From Rhizomys pruinosus (Eukaryota > Chordata > Mammalia > Rodentia > Spalacidae): a stretch of DNA of 64,000 bases. Shown here in pieces: positions 1 to 11,456 of the stretch. The notes under the pieces were generated by a model. The model worked only from the letters and a program-made list of their open reading frames with translations, was not told the DNA's origin and made no database searches. A program made the position numbers and the translations under genes. The stretch spans positions 1 through 64,000 of the forward strand of contig VZQC01004565.1 of assembly GCA_009823505.1 (NCBI GenBank), in the 5' to 3' direction. Position 1 is the first letter of the stretch. Each line of letters opens with the position of its first letter.

Positions 1-330
1 TTGTCTAGGTTTAAGGTTTTCAATTTTGTTTATATATTGGATGTTGGAAGCCTAAGTCAGTCTTCTTTTTCTGTTCTGAAGGTTCTCCAAAAGGAAGTCC
101 ACTTAGATTCTCACCAATTCCCATTGGCGTGGGGGGGAGGTTGCGTGCCTGACCTAGCCTGCACCCCAGTACCTCTGAGACAGGGACCCCCGAAAGAGGG
201 CTCAAAGTCGAGACCCTCTTCCAGTCACCCCTGTGACAGACCACCCCAGCTGTACCTGCCCTGCCCGCGTGAATTATGGCATCCTGTCTGCGACTCAGGA
301 GCCCGCCCACAAGGCCACGTTATTTACTTT
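1..330 (-). mobile_element. L1 5'UTR fragment, running off the left edge
   Basis: Read on the minus strand, positions about 140-1 match the 5'UTR segment just before ORF1 of the intact L1 at 20.3-20.4 kb and of the L1 at 53.4-53.5 kb. The part upstream of it (330-140) is GC-rich and matches neither, so it is a different promoter type. ORF1 would lie beyond the window. The junction near 330 with ORF2 sequence of another copy suggests this L1 starts inside an older L1. Short repeats of a CCATGTGTATT-type motif lie at 331-385. Confidence 0.6.
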
Positions 331-1207
331 CCATGTGTATTATTTTTTTTCCATGTGTATTTTTTCCATGTGTATTATTTACTTTCCCTAGTAGGGCTTA
401 TCCTGGTGTTAATATTGAGCTTTATTACACTGCATGAAATAATTTCAATCCTTTTGTATTTGTTGAGATTTCTTTTGTGCCCTGGCATGTGGTCGATTTT
501 AGACACTATTTCTTGGGGCACTGAGTAGAAAGTATATTCTCTGGCATGTGGTCGATTTTGGACACTATTTCTTGGGGCACTGAGTAGAAAGTATATTCTC
601 TGGTGTTTGGGTTGAATATTCTGTAGATATCTGTGCAGTCCATTTGGTGTATTGTATTGTTCCATTCCAATGTCCTCTATTTTTTGTCCAGTTGACATAT
701 CCAAGGGACTCAGTGGGCTATTGAAGTGCCACACTATTAGTGCACTGGGATTAATCTGTGTCTTGAGGTCCTGAAAGATTGTGTTTATAAAGTTCAGTGC
801 ACCAGAGTTTGGTGCATAAACATTTAAGATTGTGAAATCTTCCTGGTTAATTGGCCCTCCTTGTCTTTTCTGATTAACTTTACTCTGAGGTCTAGTTTGT
901 CTGATATTATAATGGCAACTCATGCTTACTTTTCAGTACCATTTACTTGGAATTTTTTTTCCATCCTTTCACTCTAAGGTGGTGTCTGTCCTTGAGGGTG
1001 AGATGGGTTTCTTGTAGACAAATATGTAGATGGTCTCTTTCCTCATTCATTCTCCTACTCTATATCTTTTGATTGGGGAGTTTAAACCATTAATATTTAA
1101 GTTTATTATTGAGAGATGTGTGTTGTTTCCTTTCAACTTATTTTTTGTTTGCATTTTTGGTGTAGGTTTTTATTTACTCTTATGCTTTTGTTAATTTATC
1201 TCTTTGG
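331..1207 (-). pseudogene. L1 ORF2 endonuclease fragment, broken
   Basis: Minus-strand translation gives the N-terminal APE-like endonuclease of L1 ORF2 (the NVYAPNSGA region and the block around SPLSPLD), with frame breaks and a stop-ridden 5' part. RT and C-terminal domains are absent, because the copy is cut off at about 330. It belongs to the same element as the ORF1 relic at 2260-3480; the two were split by the insertion at 1208-2259. The usual GDFN catalytic motif reads WHFN, so the enzyme would be dead even apart from the breaks. Confidence 0.8.
482..599. repeat. 59 bp tandem duplication
   Basis: Positions 482-540 and 541-599 are the same 59 bp unit with a single A/G difference. It lies inside the L1 endonuclease relic and shifts its reading frame. 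Confidence 0.95.
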
Positions 1208-2259
1208 GGTAAGGGCTCCTTGCCTCTAAGTTGGGATACCTACAGGAGGAGAGGCAATAAGACCCTGCTGCCGAAGACCTGACGTTAACATGGGAGGGAT
1301 GTATTGAGACCACACATGCAAGTGTACAGATGGCCTCTGGAATGCCAGAGAGTGTTACCAAAGGCCACTAAACCAATAAAGCAAATATGGGTCTCCCTGA
1401 GTCAAGCAAGACTCCACTGTCAGCACCAGCTACACCTCACCTGCCTGGAAATACTGTGCAGCAGAGGCAGCCATGTGCCTGTATATCCCAAATCTAATTG
1501 GCTATTGGCTCTCCCCTTGGAGAAATAACCCATGGCTGATGCCACAAGCTTACATCCTCTACAGGTTAGGAGATGTTATAAGCCACAGTAAGACCCTGTC
1601 ATATTTAACAGGGGGGAAAATTGTAATTCATGGATTAACATATCCAAACATGTGTCTATGCTAAAGTAACCTACCATAACTATTAGTGCTGCTTAAATAC
1701 CTATATATCTAATTGCTTGTTCTTCATTAGTAGGATCGAAAGGTTATTCCTGGACAAACTGTCAGCCCATGAAAGGAAACAGCCAGAATTGACCAGAGTC
1801 CAAGTCAACAGCTCCAGAGAGAGTGGACTGTTTTACCTCTCATCCACCTGTGCCCCTTTTCTAAGCCTAGGGAACAACCTGCGGAAGAGGGGGCGTGGTA
1901 GAATGTAAGGGCTGCGATTGGGGTGAATGGTGAAACTACAGCAATGTAGTCTGGACACTCATTTGATCAACTTGATTGAACAAACAACCTGTCACCCCCC
2001 ACTGGATGGTGGGGCTGTAGGTGTTTGGGCACAACAGCCTGCAGATAGGTTTTGCATGAAGGATGCTTGTACTCATGGATTATCACTTATAGCTAAAAAT
2101 GAAAAAAAAAACTGAGAGAAAGATGCAGGACAGTTATGGCAGAATGCATGATCTGGGATGGGGTGGGGGTGGGGGGGGAGGGAAAGGGAAATAAGCCTGA
2201 ACTGAATTGGAAAAAATGTATGAAATGCACAAAGCATCAATAAAAACTAATTTAAAAAA
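1208..2259 (+). mobile_element. 5'-truncated L1 copy made only of extended 3'UTR
   Basis: This 1.05 kb block matches 18540-19580, 26660-27540 and others. It ends in AATAAA-like sequence and an A-rich tail, and is flanked by a 15 bp target duplication AATTTATCTCTTTGG (1193-1207 and 2260-2274). The flanking sequences rejoin as one minus-strand L1 (start of ORF2 to end of ORF1). A poly(A) tail and long target duplication are hallmarks of L1-mediated insertion, so the block was mobilised as the 3' end of a LINE. It holds no ORF1 or ORF2 sequence. Confidence 0.9.
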
Positions 2260-3480
2260 AATTTATCTCTTTGGTTGCATGAGGATAGTTGCTTCTTTCC
2301 TCTGTTCTTTGAATTGTTTTGAGTATTTTCTGAAGTTTTTTTTTGATATATGTTCTTTCATTTTGTTCATGTCATGAAAGATTTTTCTTTCTCCTTCAAC
2401 TATAATTGACATTTTTGCTGGGTATAGTAATCTGGGGTGGGATATAAAGTCGTTTAGCACTGGAAATACTTTGGTCCATGTTCTGCTTGCTTTCATTGTT
2501 TGCACTGAGAAGTCAGCTGTAATTCCGATGAGTTTCTCCTTATATGTAACTTGTTTTTCTCTTGTGGCTTTCAGTATTTTGTCTTTGTTTTGACCATCTA
2601 GTGATGATATAGTGTTGGGAATTTCTTTTCTGGTCTTGTCTATTTGATGGTCTATTTGCTTCTTGTATTTGGATGGGTTTGTCTTTTTTCAGTTTGTGGA
2701 AATTTTCTTCTATTATTCTGTTGAAGATCTGGTCTTGGGATTCTTCTCCTTCCTCTAGCCCTATGATGCAGAGGTTTGGTCTTTTCATAGTGTCCTGCAT
2801 TTCCTGGTTGTTCCACTCTTGTGCATTTAAAAAATTTTCATGATTTTTACTTGAGGTTTCTAGTTGTGCTGTGTTATCCTGTAGGTCTGATATTCTTTTT
2901 TCTGCTTCATCCTTTCTGCTTCTGAGACTTTTTCCTATCCTCTCCTGCTGATTGGATGAATGTTCAATTTCCTTTTTCATTTCATCCTGTGATTTCTTCA
3001 GTATTTCCTCTTCCTTTTGGAGCTTTTCATTCTCTTCTTGTAGTTCCTTGCTTCTCTGGTTAGTTTCTTTTTTCCTTTCAGCCTGAGATATTTTCAATGT
3101 TTCCACTTCCTTCTGGAGTGTGTCATTCTCTCCTAGTTGTTTTCAGAGTTTGTATTTCTCTTCCTCTAGTTCTTTTCAGAGTTTGTCATACTCTCCTCTA
3201 GTTCCTTCCAGAGTTTACCCTCATTTCCTTCTAGTTCCTTCATAAGTTTTTCATTCTCTCCCTGTAGTTCTCTGATTTGTTCTTTATATTCTTTGATTTC
3301 TTTGAATATGTCTATAATTGTTCTTCTAAGGTTTCCTTCCAGGGAGGTCTCATTGTTGGGATCTTCTACAGGACTGGTAGAGTTTGGTGGGGATTTATTA
3401 TGAGCTTTTCACATATCATTTTTCCATTGTCTTTGGCATGTGTATTTGTTTTTTATTTTTTTGTGTTTGTATTCTGGTGC
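2260..3480 (-). pseudogene. L1 ORF1 relic
   Basis: Minus-strand frames encode the L1 ORF1 RNA-binding protein. An open stretch at 3106-2540 carries a Lys/Glu-rich coiled coil followed by the RRM entry (NLCIIGLEEGEE). The C-terminal domain continues in another frame at 2505-2263. The coiled-coil part at 3120-3270 holds repeated 40 bp-scale CT-rich units (antisense), consistent with heptad-block duplication. Frameshifts make it non-functional. Confidence 0.85.
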
Positions 3481-3805
3481 TAACCTCAAATGTTAATATG
3501 GAATACTAGTTGGTCACTCACTCTGCTTCCTGCTGGTTTCTTCCTCAGCATTGGCTGTGCAGCCTGGAATCACTGACACTATGCCTGTTGGATTGTCCCA
3601 ACCACAGCACCAGCAGCTTATCGGCCTGCGCACTGGTACCTCATCTGGCCACCGAGTCTGCAGGTTGCCTGTGTGTCCCTCTATCTGTGCACACAGCTCT
3701 TCTCTCTGTTCCCAGAGGTGGGAGGTCAAGCTCCTGGCCCGGCAGTTAAGCTGCACACTGGTACCTCACCTGGCTGCCAAGTCTGCAGGCCTCCTGTCTC
3801 ATCTC
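3481..3805 (-). promoter_or_regulatory. L1 5'UTR with tandem monomer-like units
   Basis: Upstream (minus strand) of the ORF1 relic. A motif reading CACTGGTACCTCAYCTGGC on the plus strand occurs at about 3631 and about 3756, roughly 125 bp apart, with similar flanks, so at least two tandem units are present. This promoter type differs from those at 1-330, 19.9-20.3 kb and 53.6-54.0 kb. Promoter function is inferred from position only. Confidence 0.55.
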
Positions 3806-3985
3806 TATTCTTTCCTCTTCCCTTCCTACTACCTCTTCCCTTACCAACACCTGCACCCCAAGTATCCCTACCCTTCTCTCCTGACATCTTCCACCTCCCA
3901 CCATCCCCCCATTTACTCTCCACTTTCCCCTCCTAATCCAACACCCCCACTCTCCACACCTCCCCCACCTCAGTAACATCTATAT
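3806..3985 (-). mobile_element. G-rich tract of an L1 3'UTR
   Basis: About 180 bp of almost pure C/T on the plus strand (G/A-rich on minus), next to an L1 ORF2 C-terminus at 3986-4685. Rodent L1 3'UTRs carry a polypurine tract here. The minus strand has many GGG runs. Confidence 0.6.
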
Positions 3986-4685
3986 GTTCCTTACTGTCCC
4001 CATTTTTGGGATCTTTTTTTTTTCTTTGCTTCCATGTATCCTTTCCAATTTCTTGGCTCCTGGTGTTACATCAGGATATAAACTCACATATAAGGGGATT
4101 GGAGCTACAATTCACAAATGAGGGAGGACATACATCTCCTGGTTTTCTGCCTTTGGGTTACTTCACTCAGAATAACACTCTCTAGTTCCATCCTTACCTG
4201 TGAATTTCATCTTTTCATACTGCTGAGTAGTATTCCATTGTGTAGATGTACCACATTTTCATTATCCATTTGTCAGCTGTGGGACATTTAGGTTGTTTCC
4301 ATGTCTTTGCTATTGTGAAAAGAGCAGCAACACACATGGATGTACAAGTGTCTTTAGAGTAGGGTGAGTCCTTTGGGTATATACAAAAGAGTGCTATAAC
4401 TGGATGATATGGCAGATTCATTTTTAGTTTTTTTAGAGTTCCCTGAACTGTCTTTCGTAGTGGCTGCACTAGCCTGCATTCCCACCAACAGTGAATGAAT
4501 CTTCCCCTTTCTCCACCCCCTCACCAGCATCTTGTGTTCTGTGTTCTCATGGTCTTAGCCAGTTTTATTGGGGTAAGATGGAATCTTAAAGTGGTTTTAA
4601 TCTGCATTTCTTGAATAACTAAGAATATTGATTAATTTTTCTGGTTTTTCTTAGCCATTTTTATGGGAAATTAATTCTTAAATTG
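3986..4685 (-). pseudogene. L1 ORF2 C-terminal fragment (older subfamily)
   Basis: Minus-strand translation at 4469-4215 gives the conserved L1 ORF2 C-terminus (PVIALFCIYPKDS, ending MWYIYTMEYYSAV), with 3'UTR to its left. RT and endonuclease are missing. It is more diverged than the ORF2 copies elsewhere in the window. Confidence 0.8.
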
Positions 4686-4776
4686 AGATTAGTTATACAA
4701 TGTGTTTATATGTGTATATGATTGAGCAATTGGGTAAGTGTTAAAGGTGAAATAATGGAACAGGAAACGATTTCTT

Positions 4777-4924
4777 TTTGGGGGGGGGGTCTTTTCAAGA
4801 GACCCTGTAGCCCCAGCTGTCCTGGAACTCACTCTGTAGACCAGGCTGGCCTTGAACTCACACAGATCTGCCTGCCTCTGCCTCCCGTGTGCTAGGATTA
4901 AAGGCGTGTGCCACCATGCCCTGC
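4777..4924 (-). mobile_element. B1 SINE
   Basis: Antisense B1: the plus strand reads GAGACCCTGTAG through GCCTCTGCCTCCC to AAAGGCGTGTGCCACCATG. The oligo-T start (A tail on minus) is degraded to a G run. Flanks read GGAAACGATTTC and GCGAAATGATCTTA. Confidence 0.9.
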
Positions 4925-4935
4925 GAAATGATCTT

Positions 4936-5157
4936 AAAAAATATTTATTTATTTTTAATGTGTATGAGTGTACTGTCTGCATGTAGGTTGGTGCTCACGT
5001 GTTGTGCAATGCTGGGGAGGTCAGAAGAGAGTGTCAAATTCCCCTGGGACTGGAGTTAAAGATGGTTCTTAGCCACCATGTAGGTGCTGGGAATCGAACC
5101 CCGGTCCTCTGCAAGAGCAGTCAGTGCTCTTAACTGCTGAGCCATCTCTCCAGCCCC
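4936..5157 (-). mobile_element. B2-like SINE, older form
   Basis: On the minus strand it begins GGGGCTGGAGAGATGGCTCAG, has a Pol III B box (GGTTCGATTCC-type) and an A/T-rich tail. The target duplication GAAATGATCTTA (4925-4936 and 5163-5174) is exact. It lacks the 17 bp internal duplication of the younger copies. Confidence 0.9.
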
Positions 5158-6779
5158 ACAGGAAATGATCTTAGCCCTGATCTAATAACCCATCATGTTC
5201 TGAAGTCCTGGTGCAGTTATAAAGCCCTGTCAGCAGATCACAGTGTTGTATAAGCCATGAGCCCACAAAGACCTAGTCAGGGATCACTGAGTTTGTCAAC
5301 TGAAAAAAGCAGTAATGTGAATCTGGTCCATTTTTTTCCCCTAACCCCACGATTTGGGCAGATTTTGTTGTTTTGGCAGATTTTGTTTCTCTCTGTCTCT
5401 GTCTCTCTTTGTCTCAGTCTCTGTCAGTCTTTCATTTACACACACACACTCACACATACACATGATGAATGAATGTGTCTATATATATGTACATATATAT
5501 TCTCTTCATCTGACTTTTTTGCATTTTTAAATAGAATATTTGCAATTTTCGGGCACTATAATTTGATGGTATTTAGATCCCCTCCTTCATCCCCCCTTTG
5601 ATTTCTTTTCCTCTTCTGTCTTTTCAAAGTTCTTTATTTCAAATACACATGGCTGGGTGTATTATAGAGAAACAGGAATGAGAAACAAGCAACAGGACCA
5701 GGTATAAGGATTTCAATTACAGCAGCAAACTTGAGAATAAATAATCTTCCTTTAAAAATCCATCAGATACCTAAAATATCATTGCAGATATTAACTGCTA
5801 AACCCATGAAGACATTTTAAGTTAAATATGTACAATAAATTGGAAAAAATTGGGAAAAAAGGGAAAAAATAGCCTGGTATAACTTAAAAGAGACTCTTCA
5901 GGCAGCTTCTGGAAGTGAGGGTTCCAGAAACATCTGCAAATGCAAAGACAGCCTCCAGAGGAAGTGCTCTGAGTGAGAAATACTTTTGGTTTTCACTCCA
6001 TGAGCCAGACATAGTTGAGATGTTTAGAGGACTTGTCATTCTTGGAACAGATCATGTCCACACTGAGATGGAAAGCATTGTCTGCTGGCAGTGCATCCAC
6101 AAGCCTGTCCTCAGCAGCCACTTTTCAGAAGGTGCACTCAGCAATGCAGCACAAACAACCAAGCATTAAAAAAAAACATAAAAAGAATGCGGATCAAGCT
6201 AAAGGACCAAACCTTTATTCCAGGACTTGGTAATCATGAATTCATTGAAACAACTAGAAGCAGGTGATACAAATAGCTTCCTTAATGTCTTAAGAGTACC
6301 AAGGTCTCTCCAATAGCCCTTATTGTTGGAGTGGTCTCAGCACTGCTGTTTACATTTTCACTGCAGATTAGTAGTAGGTAAGCGGTGGGTTAGCAGTGCT
6401 TCTTTGCAAGCATGTTCTCCGTCACCACCCAGGTTACAGTAATCTGTCTAAATCTTACTTTTTGATTAGCAACACAGGAGTTGCATGGTGCAAAAAAGGG
6501 CAAGAAAGATAATTTGGAATTCAAAAAACTTCTCTTCAAAATGTCACAGTTAGGAAAATGAAAATAAACAAACAAACAAACAAACCACACACAACTAGAG
6601 AAAATATTCATAAACCAACTGTTATAAAGTGGATATATGTAGAATATAAAAGAATCCTCAGTCAATAATAAGAAAACAAACATGCTAATAAAACATGCCA
6701 AAATTTGAACAGATGTTCATATATCTGCATAAATAGTTATATCTATATCATTTATACAGAATGAATCAACAGGACCAGG
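5158..6779. other. No gene recognised; short simple repeats
   Basis: Holds a CT-rich stretch (5390-5430), a short CA repeat (5438-5462), a TA-rich stretch (5478-5502) and an AAAC repeat (6566-6590). Minus-strand AATAAA motifs near 5630 and a short open minus-strand stretch near 6120-6000 hint at a processed gene copy, but I cannot name a parent. Confidence 0.4.
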
Positions 6780-6960
6780 CTAGAGCACTGATGGGAATCT
6801 CAAATGACACAGTGCCTTAGAAAACAGTTTGGCAGTTTCTTATAAAGTTAAGCCTGTACCTACCGTGTATAGCTCACCAGTCTCTTGCTTGGTGTTTACT
6901 CATGTAAAATAAAACATTGGGTTTATACAAAACCTGCACTTAAATGTATGTAAATTTATT
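6780..6960 (+). mobile_element. Ancient mammalian L1 fragment (L1M-like)
   Basis: The sequence around AAAACAGTTTGGCAGTTTCT, followed by a decayed form of the block through 'acccaagtgaaa...acaaaaacctg', is typical of ORF2 3' ends of old mammalian L1s. It is strongly diverged and short. Confidence 0.6.
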
Positions 6961-6969
6961 ATTATCATG

Positions 6970-7094
6970 TTATTGAGGCAAAGTCTTGCTTTGTAGAACT
7001 CACTGTGTAGACTAGGCTAACATTGACCATATGCCAATCTTTTTGCTTCTACATCTTGAGTGCTGAGATTACAGGCATTTACCAACCCCCTGTG
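6970..7094 (-). mobile_element. Old B1/proto-B1 SINE
   Basis: An antisense B1-like core is recognisable (TTGAGGCAAAGTCTTGC, TGTGTAGACTAGGCT, GTGCTGAGATTACAGGC) with many substitutions. Confidence 0.65.
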
Positions 7095-7558
7095 CAACAT
7101 TCTCATTAATAGTCACAGATTAGAAGTAGTCTCCTGTCTTTGAATTGGTGATTAGATAAGAAAACCATGTTCCCCACCCACTGTGCCACCCATAGACCTC
7201 ATGCTGACCTCTAGGTAGGTACTCCCAGCGTCACTCCACCTGCCTGTTAGGCATCCAACTCACTGTACTACCCAGGGACCACCTAGTGTTCTGTGACTCA
7301 AATCCCAGGTGGGGAATCCCAGCCTGGCCTCTACCCGATACCTGAGGACAATAGTTGTTCTGTGCCTTGTATCCAGGGAGCACTGATCTCTCCTGCTATA
7401 ACACCAGCCACTGGAACCCAAGACCCCTGCCCTAGACTTCTGAAGACTGGCAACAAGAATTAGAATTTTTCAAGAATTCTACAGAAGAGCTTCCTACAGA
7501 AACTCTTGGTCTCAGAAATTGTACCTCTCCCTAGTTGTGGTAGGACCACTTGTGATAC
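7095..7558. other. No feature recognised
   Basis: About 460 bp without a long ORF or a repeat I can name. Blocks around 7170-7330 look weakly repetitive (CACTGTGCCACCCATAG versus CACTGTACTACCCAGGG). Confidence 0.3.
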
Positions 7559-7564
7559 CCCATT

Positions 7565-8071
7565 TGTGGGAGACAAAGAGTGCCTGAAGTGACAGGCTGA
7601 AGAGAAATGACGCTTGGTCCGTAGCCATGGCTACGGTTTGGTCTCTGGCCAAAAGGCGCTGGCTGAAGAACACAGTGCACATGCTTCAGTAACTTTTAAG
7701 ATGATATGTTATGTTACCTTGTCAACTTCATGAACATAATATCTTACATAAGAAATTGTATCTATGGACACAAAACTTATCTATTGATTGGTCTGCTATG
7801 GTCTACTATGTTATATAATCTGTCTGCTGATTGGCTCATTACTGGTATAAATATTCTTGGTTTCTAGGCTGTTGTGGTAGTAATAGTTGGTAGTAATAGT
7901 TAGTAGCATTAGTTGTTAGTAGCGTTAGTAATTGCATGCAATTGTTAGTAATATTAGTTAAGATGCAAATAGTGATGTAAATAGTATCAATAAAAGAAAC
8001 TACAAGGGACAAGTTAAATGAGCGATTAATTCCTTGTCCGCCTCGGATGATTTGTGCCACTGGACGGCACA
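7565..8071 (+). mobile_element. Solo LTR, ERVK-like
   Basis: The 507 bp block starts TGTGGGAG and ends GGACGGCACA. It is flanked by near-identical 6 bp target copies, CCCATT (7559-7564) and GCCATT (8072-8077). Inside are a CCAAT-type motif (GATTGGCTC, about 7829), a TATA-like GGTATAAATA (about 7844) and AATAAA (about 7989) in LTR order on the plus strand. The TGTGGGA start and 6 bp duplication are usual for ERVK-class LTRs. No primer site or internal region follows. Perfect palindromes occur at 7619-7636 and 7930-7943. Confidence 0.65.
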
Positions 8072-8077
8072 GCCATT

Positions 8078-9318
8078 CACAAACAATCACAGAGACTCCT
8101 CCCTGGACTGAACTCCAAGCACAATTGAGCTGGTCCACAATGTGACAAATTGGGGTAACAGAAAACAAAGATTTAAAAACCAAGTTGAAAAAATGAAACC
8201 AGGTATCCATTCCAAGAAACACCCAAAATGAACTAACTCCAGATGTGTAGTTTCCACTGCAAAAATGTTAACAACACAAATTACTAAGATATATGTCTCC
8301 TTTAGAAATTAGTACACTCATTGGGATGTTCCCTGAGAAAAGAAACTTTTATTTGAGGCATAAGACAGTGATCCAAAAAAAAAAAAAAAACAATTATAAA
8401 CATGTTGAATGAACACAAAGAGATATGCATAAGTAGTTAAATGAAGACTGGGAAAACACAACCAGGAATGAAATAAACAATTTAAGATATAAAAATAGAT
8501 TTGAATACTATTTAGGTAGAATTTCTGAAGGAAAGATAAACTGAAATAAAACTTGAAAATAGAAACTCAGACAATAAAATAAAAACCCCCATGTAGAAAG
8601 CTACATCAATACAATAGATAAAGTGGAAGATGGAATATCAAAGTTTGAAGATAAGGTAGAGGAATTGGATAACTCAATCGAAGAAAACATTAAAAAGCCA
8701 TAGTAATGTAATGTGTAGGAAATCTGGGACACTACAAAAAGAACAAACCTGCCGGGTGTGGCGCACCTTTAATCCCAGCACTTGGGAGGCAGAGGCAGGC
8801 AGACCTCTGTGAGTTCAGGGCCAGGCTGGTCTACATAGAGAGCTCTAAGCCAGCTGGGACTAAAGGGATACCCTGACTCAAAAAAGACAAAAGAAAGGAC
8901 CAAACCTATGAATCATAGGTATAGAAGAAAGGGAAAAAACCCAATCAAAGGCGCAGAAAATATTTTCAACAAAATTATAGATGAAAATTTCAAAAATCTA
9001 GAAAAAGAGATGCCTACCAAGGTATAAAGGCATCAGAAGGCCAAATAGCAGAAAAGAAACTGCCCACATCGCACAATCAAAACACTAAATGTGCAGAATA
9101 AGGAAAGGATATTGAAAGCTGCAAGAGAGAAAGACAAAATCATATATAGGAGTAGGCACATAAGAATAACACCTGACTTTTGAATGAAGACTTTGAAAGC
9201 TAGAAGGGCCTAAGATAATGTTCTACAAGTTCTTAAAGATCACAGACAGTAGCCCAGGCTGTACCAACCCAGCAAAACCATCAGTTATAACTGAAGGAGA
9301 AAGAAAAACTTCCCATGA
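8078..9318 (+). pseudogene. Diverged L1 5' part and ORF1 relic
   Basis: From about 8540 the plus strand resembles L1 ORF1: a decayed coiled coil, an RRM region interrupted by a B1, and the C-terminal domain (block around GTACCAACCCAGCAAAACC and CTGAAGGAGAAAGAAAAAC at 9265-9320). There are stops in all frames. 8078-8540 is A-rich and probably the upstream end of the same copy, including an A16 run at about 8377. It is considerably older than the intact L1 at 20-25 kb. Confidence 0.65.
8751..8891 (+). mobile_element. B1 SINE
   Basis: Starts GCCGGGTGTGGCGCACCTTT with the B1 core and an A-rich tail. Target duplication of about 15 bp: AAAAAGAACAAACCT (8736-8750) and AGAAAGGACCAAACCT (8892-8907). 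Inserted into an L1 ORF1 relic. Confidence 0.95.
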
Positions 9319-9382
9319 TAAAACAGATTTAATGAATATATATAAGACTTTCCATGATAAAAAGATTTAATGAATATCTATA

Positions 9383-9392
9383 CCTATATCTA

Positions 9393-9444
<52 letters not shown>
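9383..9444. repeat. (TCTA)n microsatellite
   Basis: About 15 TCTA units preceded by imperfect TATATC repeats, between the ORF1 and ORF2 parts of older L1 sequence. Confidence 0.95.
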
Positions 9445-9454
9445 CACCAAGCCA

Positions 9455-9526
9455 GGACATCGAAGGATATTGGAAGGAATACTTGAGTGCACAGAGCTTA
9501 GATCGGGAATTTTCCAGGAACTCCTA
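9455..9526 (+). mobile_element. L1 5'UTR monomer fragment
   Basis: GAGTGCACAGAGCTTAGAT followed by a decayed GGGAATTTTCCAGGA is the sense version of the tandem unit at 53559-53971. It sits directly against RT sequence, so the copy has a large internal deletion. Confidence 0.5.
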
Positions 9527-11190
9527 AAGCACAAGGATGCTAAAAACTCCACCAGAAAACTCCTAGATATGATTAAGAGTTTCAGTTAAGGGGCAAGATC
9601 CAAAATTAACCTAGAAAAGTCAGTAACCTTTCTTTATACCAACAACATGCAACTGGAGAAGGAATACAAGGAGACCTTCCTACTCATGATTGCCTCAAAA
9701 ACAATAAAATACCTAGGAACAAACTTAACCAAAGACACCAAAGATCTCTACAACAAAAATTTTACACCCCTGAAGAAGGAAATTGAAGACATCAGAAGAT
9801 GGAAAGACCCCCCATGCTCATGGATTAGAAAAATTAATATAGTAAAAATGTCCATTCTACCCAAATTAATATACAGATTCAACACAATCCCAACTAAAAT
9901 CCCCAAGAGTTTCTTCAAAGGCTTGGAAAAAAGTCCTTAATTTCATATGGAAAAACCAAAGACCCCAAATAGCCAAAGCAGACCTGTGTGAAAAGAGCAA
10001 TACAGGGAGATCTCTATACCAGACTTCAAACTATACTACAGGACTATAGTCATAAAAACAGCCTGGTACTGGCACAAAAATAGACCTGTTGACCAATGGA
10101 ACAAACCTGAAGACCCAAACTTGAGCACATACAATTTCAGCCACCTCATATTTGACAAAGGGGCCAATAAGACACAATGGAGGAAAGATAGCACCTTTAG
10201 CAAGTGGTATTGGGAAACTGGATCACCACTTGTAGAAGAATGAAATTAAACTCCTACCTCTCGCCCTGTACAAATGTCAACTCCAGATGGATTAAAGACT
10301 TCAATGTGAAATCCAAAACTCTGAAGGTGACAGAAGAAAAAGTTGGCAGCAGCCTACAAGACATAGGCATAGAAAAAGACTTCCTAAATCAGACAGCAGC
10401 TGTGCAAGAAGTAAGATCGACAATTGACAAATGGGACCTCATTAAACTCAAAAACTTCTGCACATCCAAAGAAACAATTAAGGAAATGAAGAGAAAACCC
10501 ATAGAGTTGGAGGAAACCTTCACCACTGATAAATCTGACAGAGCATTGATTTCCAGAATATATAAATTACTCTAAAAACAAGGAAGAAAGAAAATAAATG
10601 ACACTCAAAAGATAGAGCAAAGAGTTGAACAGAGACATCAAAAGTAAGGAATTAGAGATGGATGAGAAACATCTTCAGTGTCGCTAATAATTAAGGAAAT
10701 GCAATTTAAAACCACTTTAAGATATCATCTCACTCTGATAAGACTAGCTAGTCTCAGGAAAATAAATGATACCAAGTGCTGGAGAGGTTGTGGGGAACAC
10801 TCATCCACTGCTAGTGGGAATGTAAACTCATAAAGCCACTATGGAAAGCAGTGTGGAGAACCCTTGGAAGACTCAAAATGAGCTTGCCACCTGATCCAGT
10901 CATACCACTCATCTTACCACAGAGATACATGAACAGCCATGTTAATTACATCTCCCTTTACAATAGCAAGGAGCTGGAACCAACCCAAGTTCCCCTCAAC
11001 TGACAAGTGGATAGAGAAAATGTGGTACATCTACACAATGGAGTTCTATGCAGCAGTAAAGAAAGATGATATCATGAACTTTGCATGTAAATGGATGGAA
11101 CGAGAAGATGTTATGTTAAGTGAAGTAACATAGTCCCAGAAAAACAAATGACAAATGGTATCCCGCATCTGTGGATGCTAACACCAATTA
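9527..11190 (+). pseudogene. L1 ORF2 3' half
   Basis: Plus-strand frames cover ORF2 from just after the RT active site (region after [10 protein letters not shown]) to the C-terminus. Open stretches lie at 9647-9940, 10204-10575 and 10939-11133, in different frames. The cysteine-rich C-terminal motif (CWRGCGE) is recognisable at about 10780-10800. The endonuclease and RT core are absent. The 3'UTR follows. Confidence 0.85.
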
Positions 11191-11456
11191 CCTAGTTGTA
11201 AGGCAAACTGAACAAATTTAATGTTATATTCCTCATGATCTGAAAACAACTGTGCTTTTATATTGTGAATTCTTTAAGAGGTTCTAGAACTAAGCTACCA
11301 TTTCTTTTCAGAGTTAGGAATTTTTGGTATATGGATGGAGGATATGTATGCATATTTTAGAGCAATATAAGATCAAAGAAATGTGAAAAAACTAGTTAGT
11401 CATGACGTTATGTCTAACCGCAATATTTATTTTATGGGAGTGCTTCTTAGTATTTC
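11191..11456 (+). mobile_element. L1 3'UTR, first part
   Basis: Continues from the ORF2 relic. It matches the start of the 3'UTR at 33131 and 37880 (CTGAAAACAACTGTGC, TATGGATGGAGGATATGTATG). Interrupted by a B1 at 11457. Confidence 0.8.

Noticed and set aside
5915..6233. Overlapping open frames of 70-84 codons
   Set aside because: Neither frame resembles a known protein. A minus-strand stretch (about 6120-6000) looks somewhat more protein-like but I cannot name it.
7839..8222. 127-codon minus-strand open frame
   Set aside because: It lies almost wholly inside the solo LTR and reads a TAG/TTA-rich repeat; an artefact of composition.
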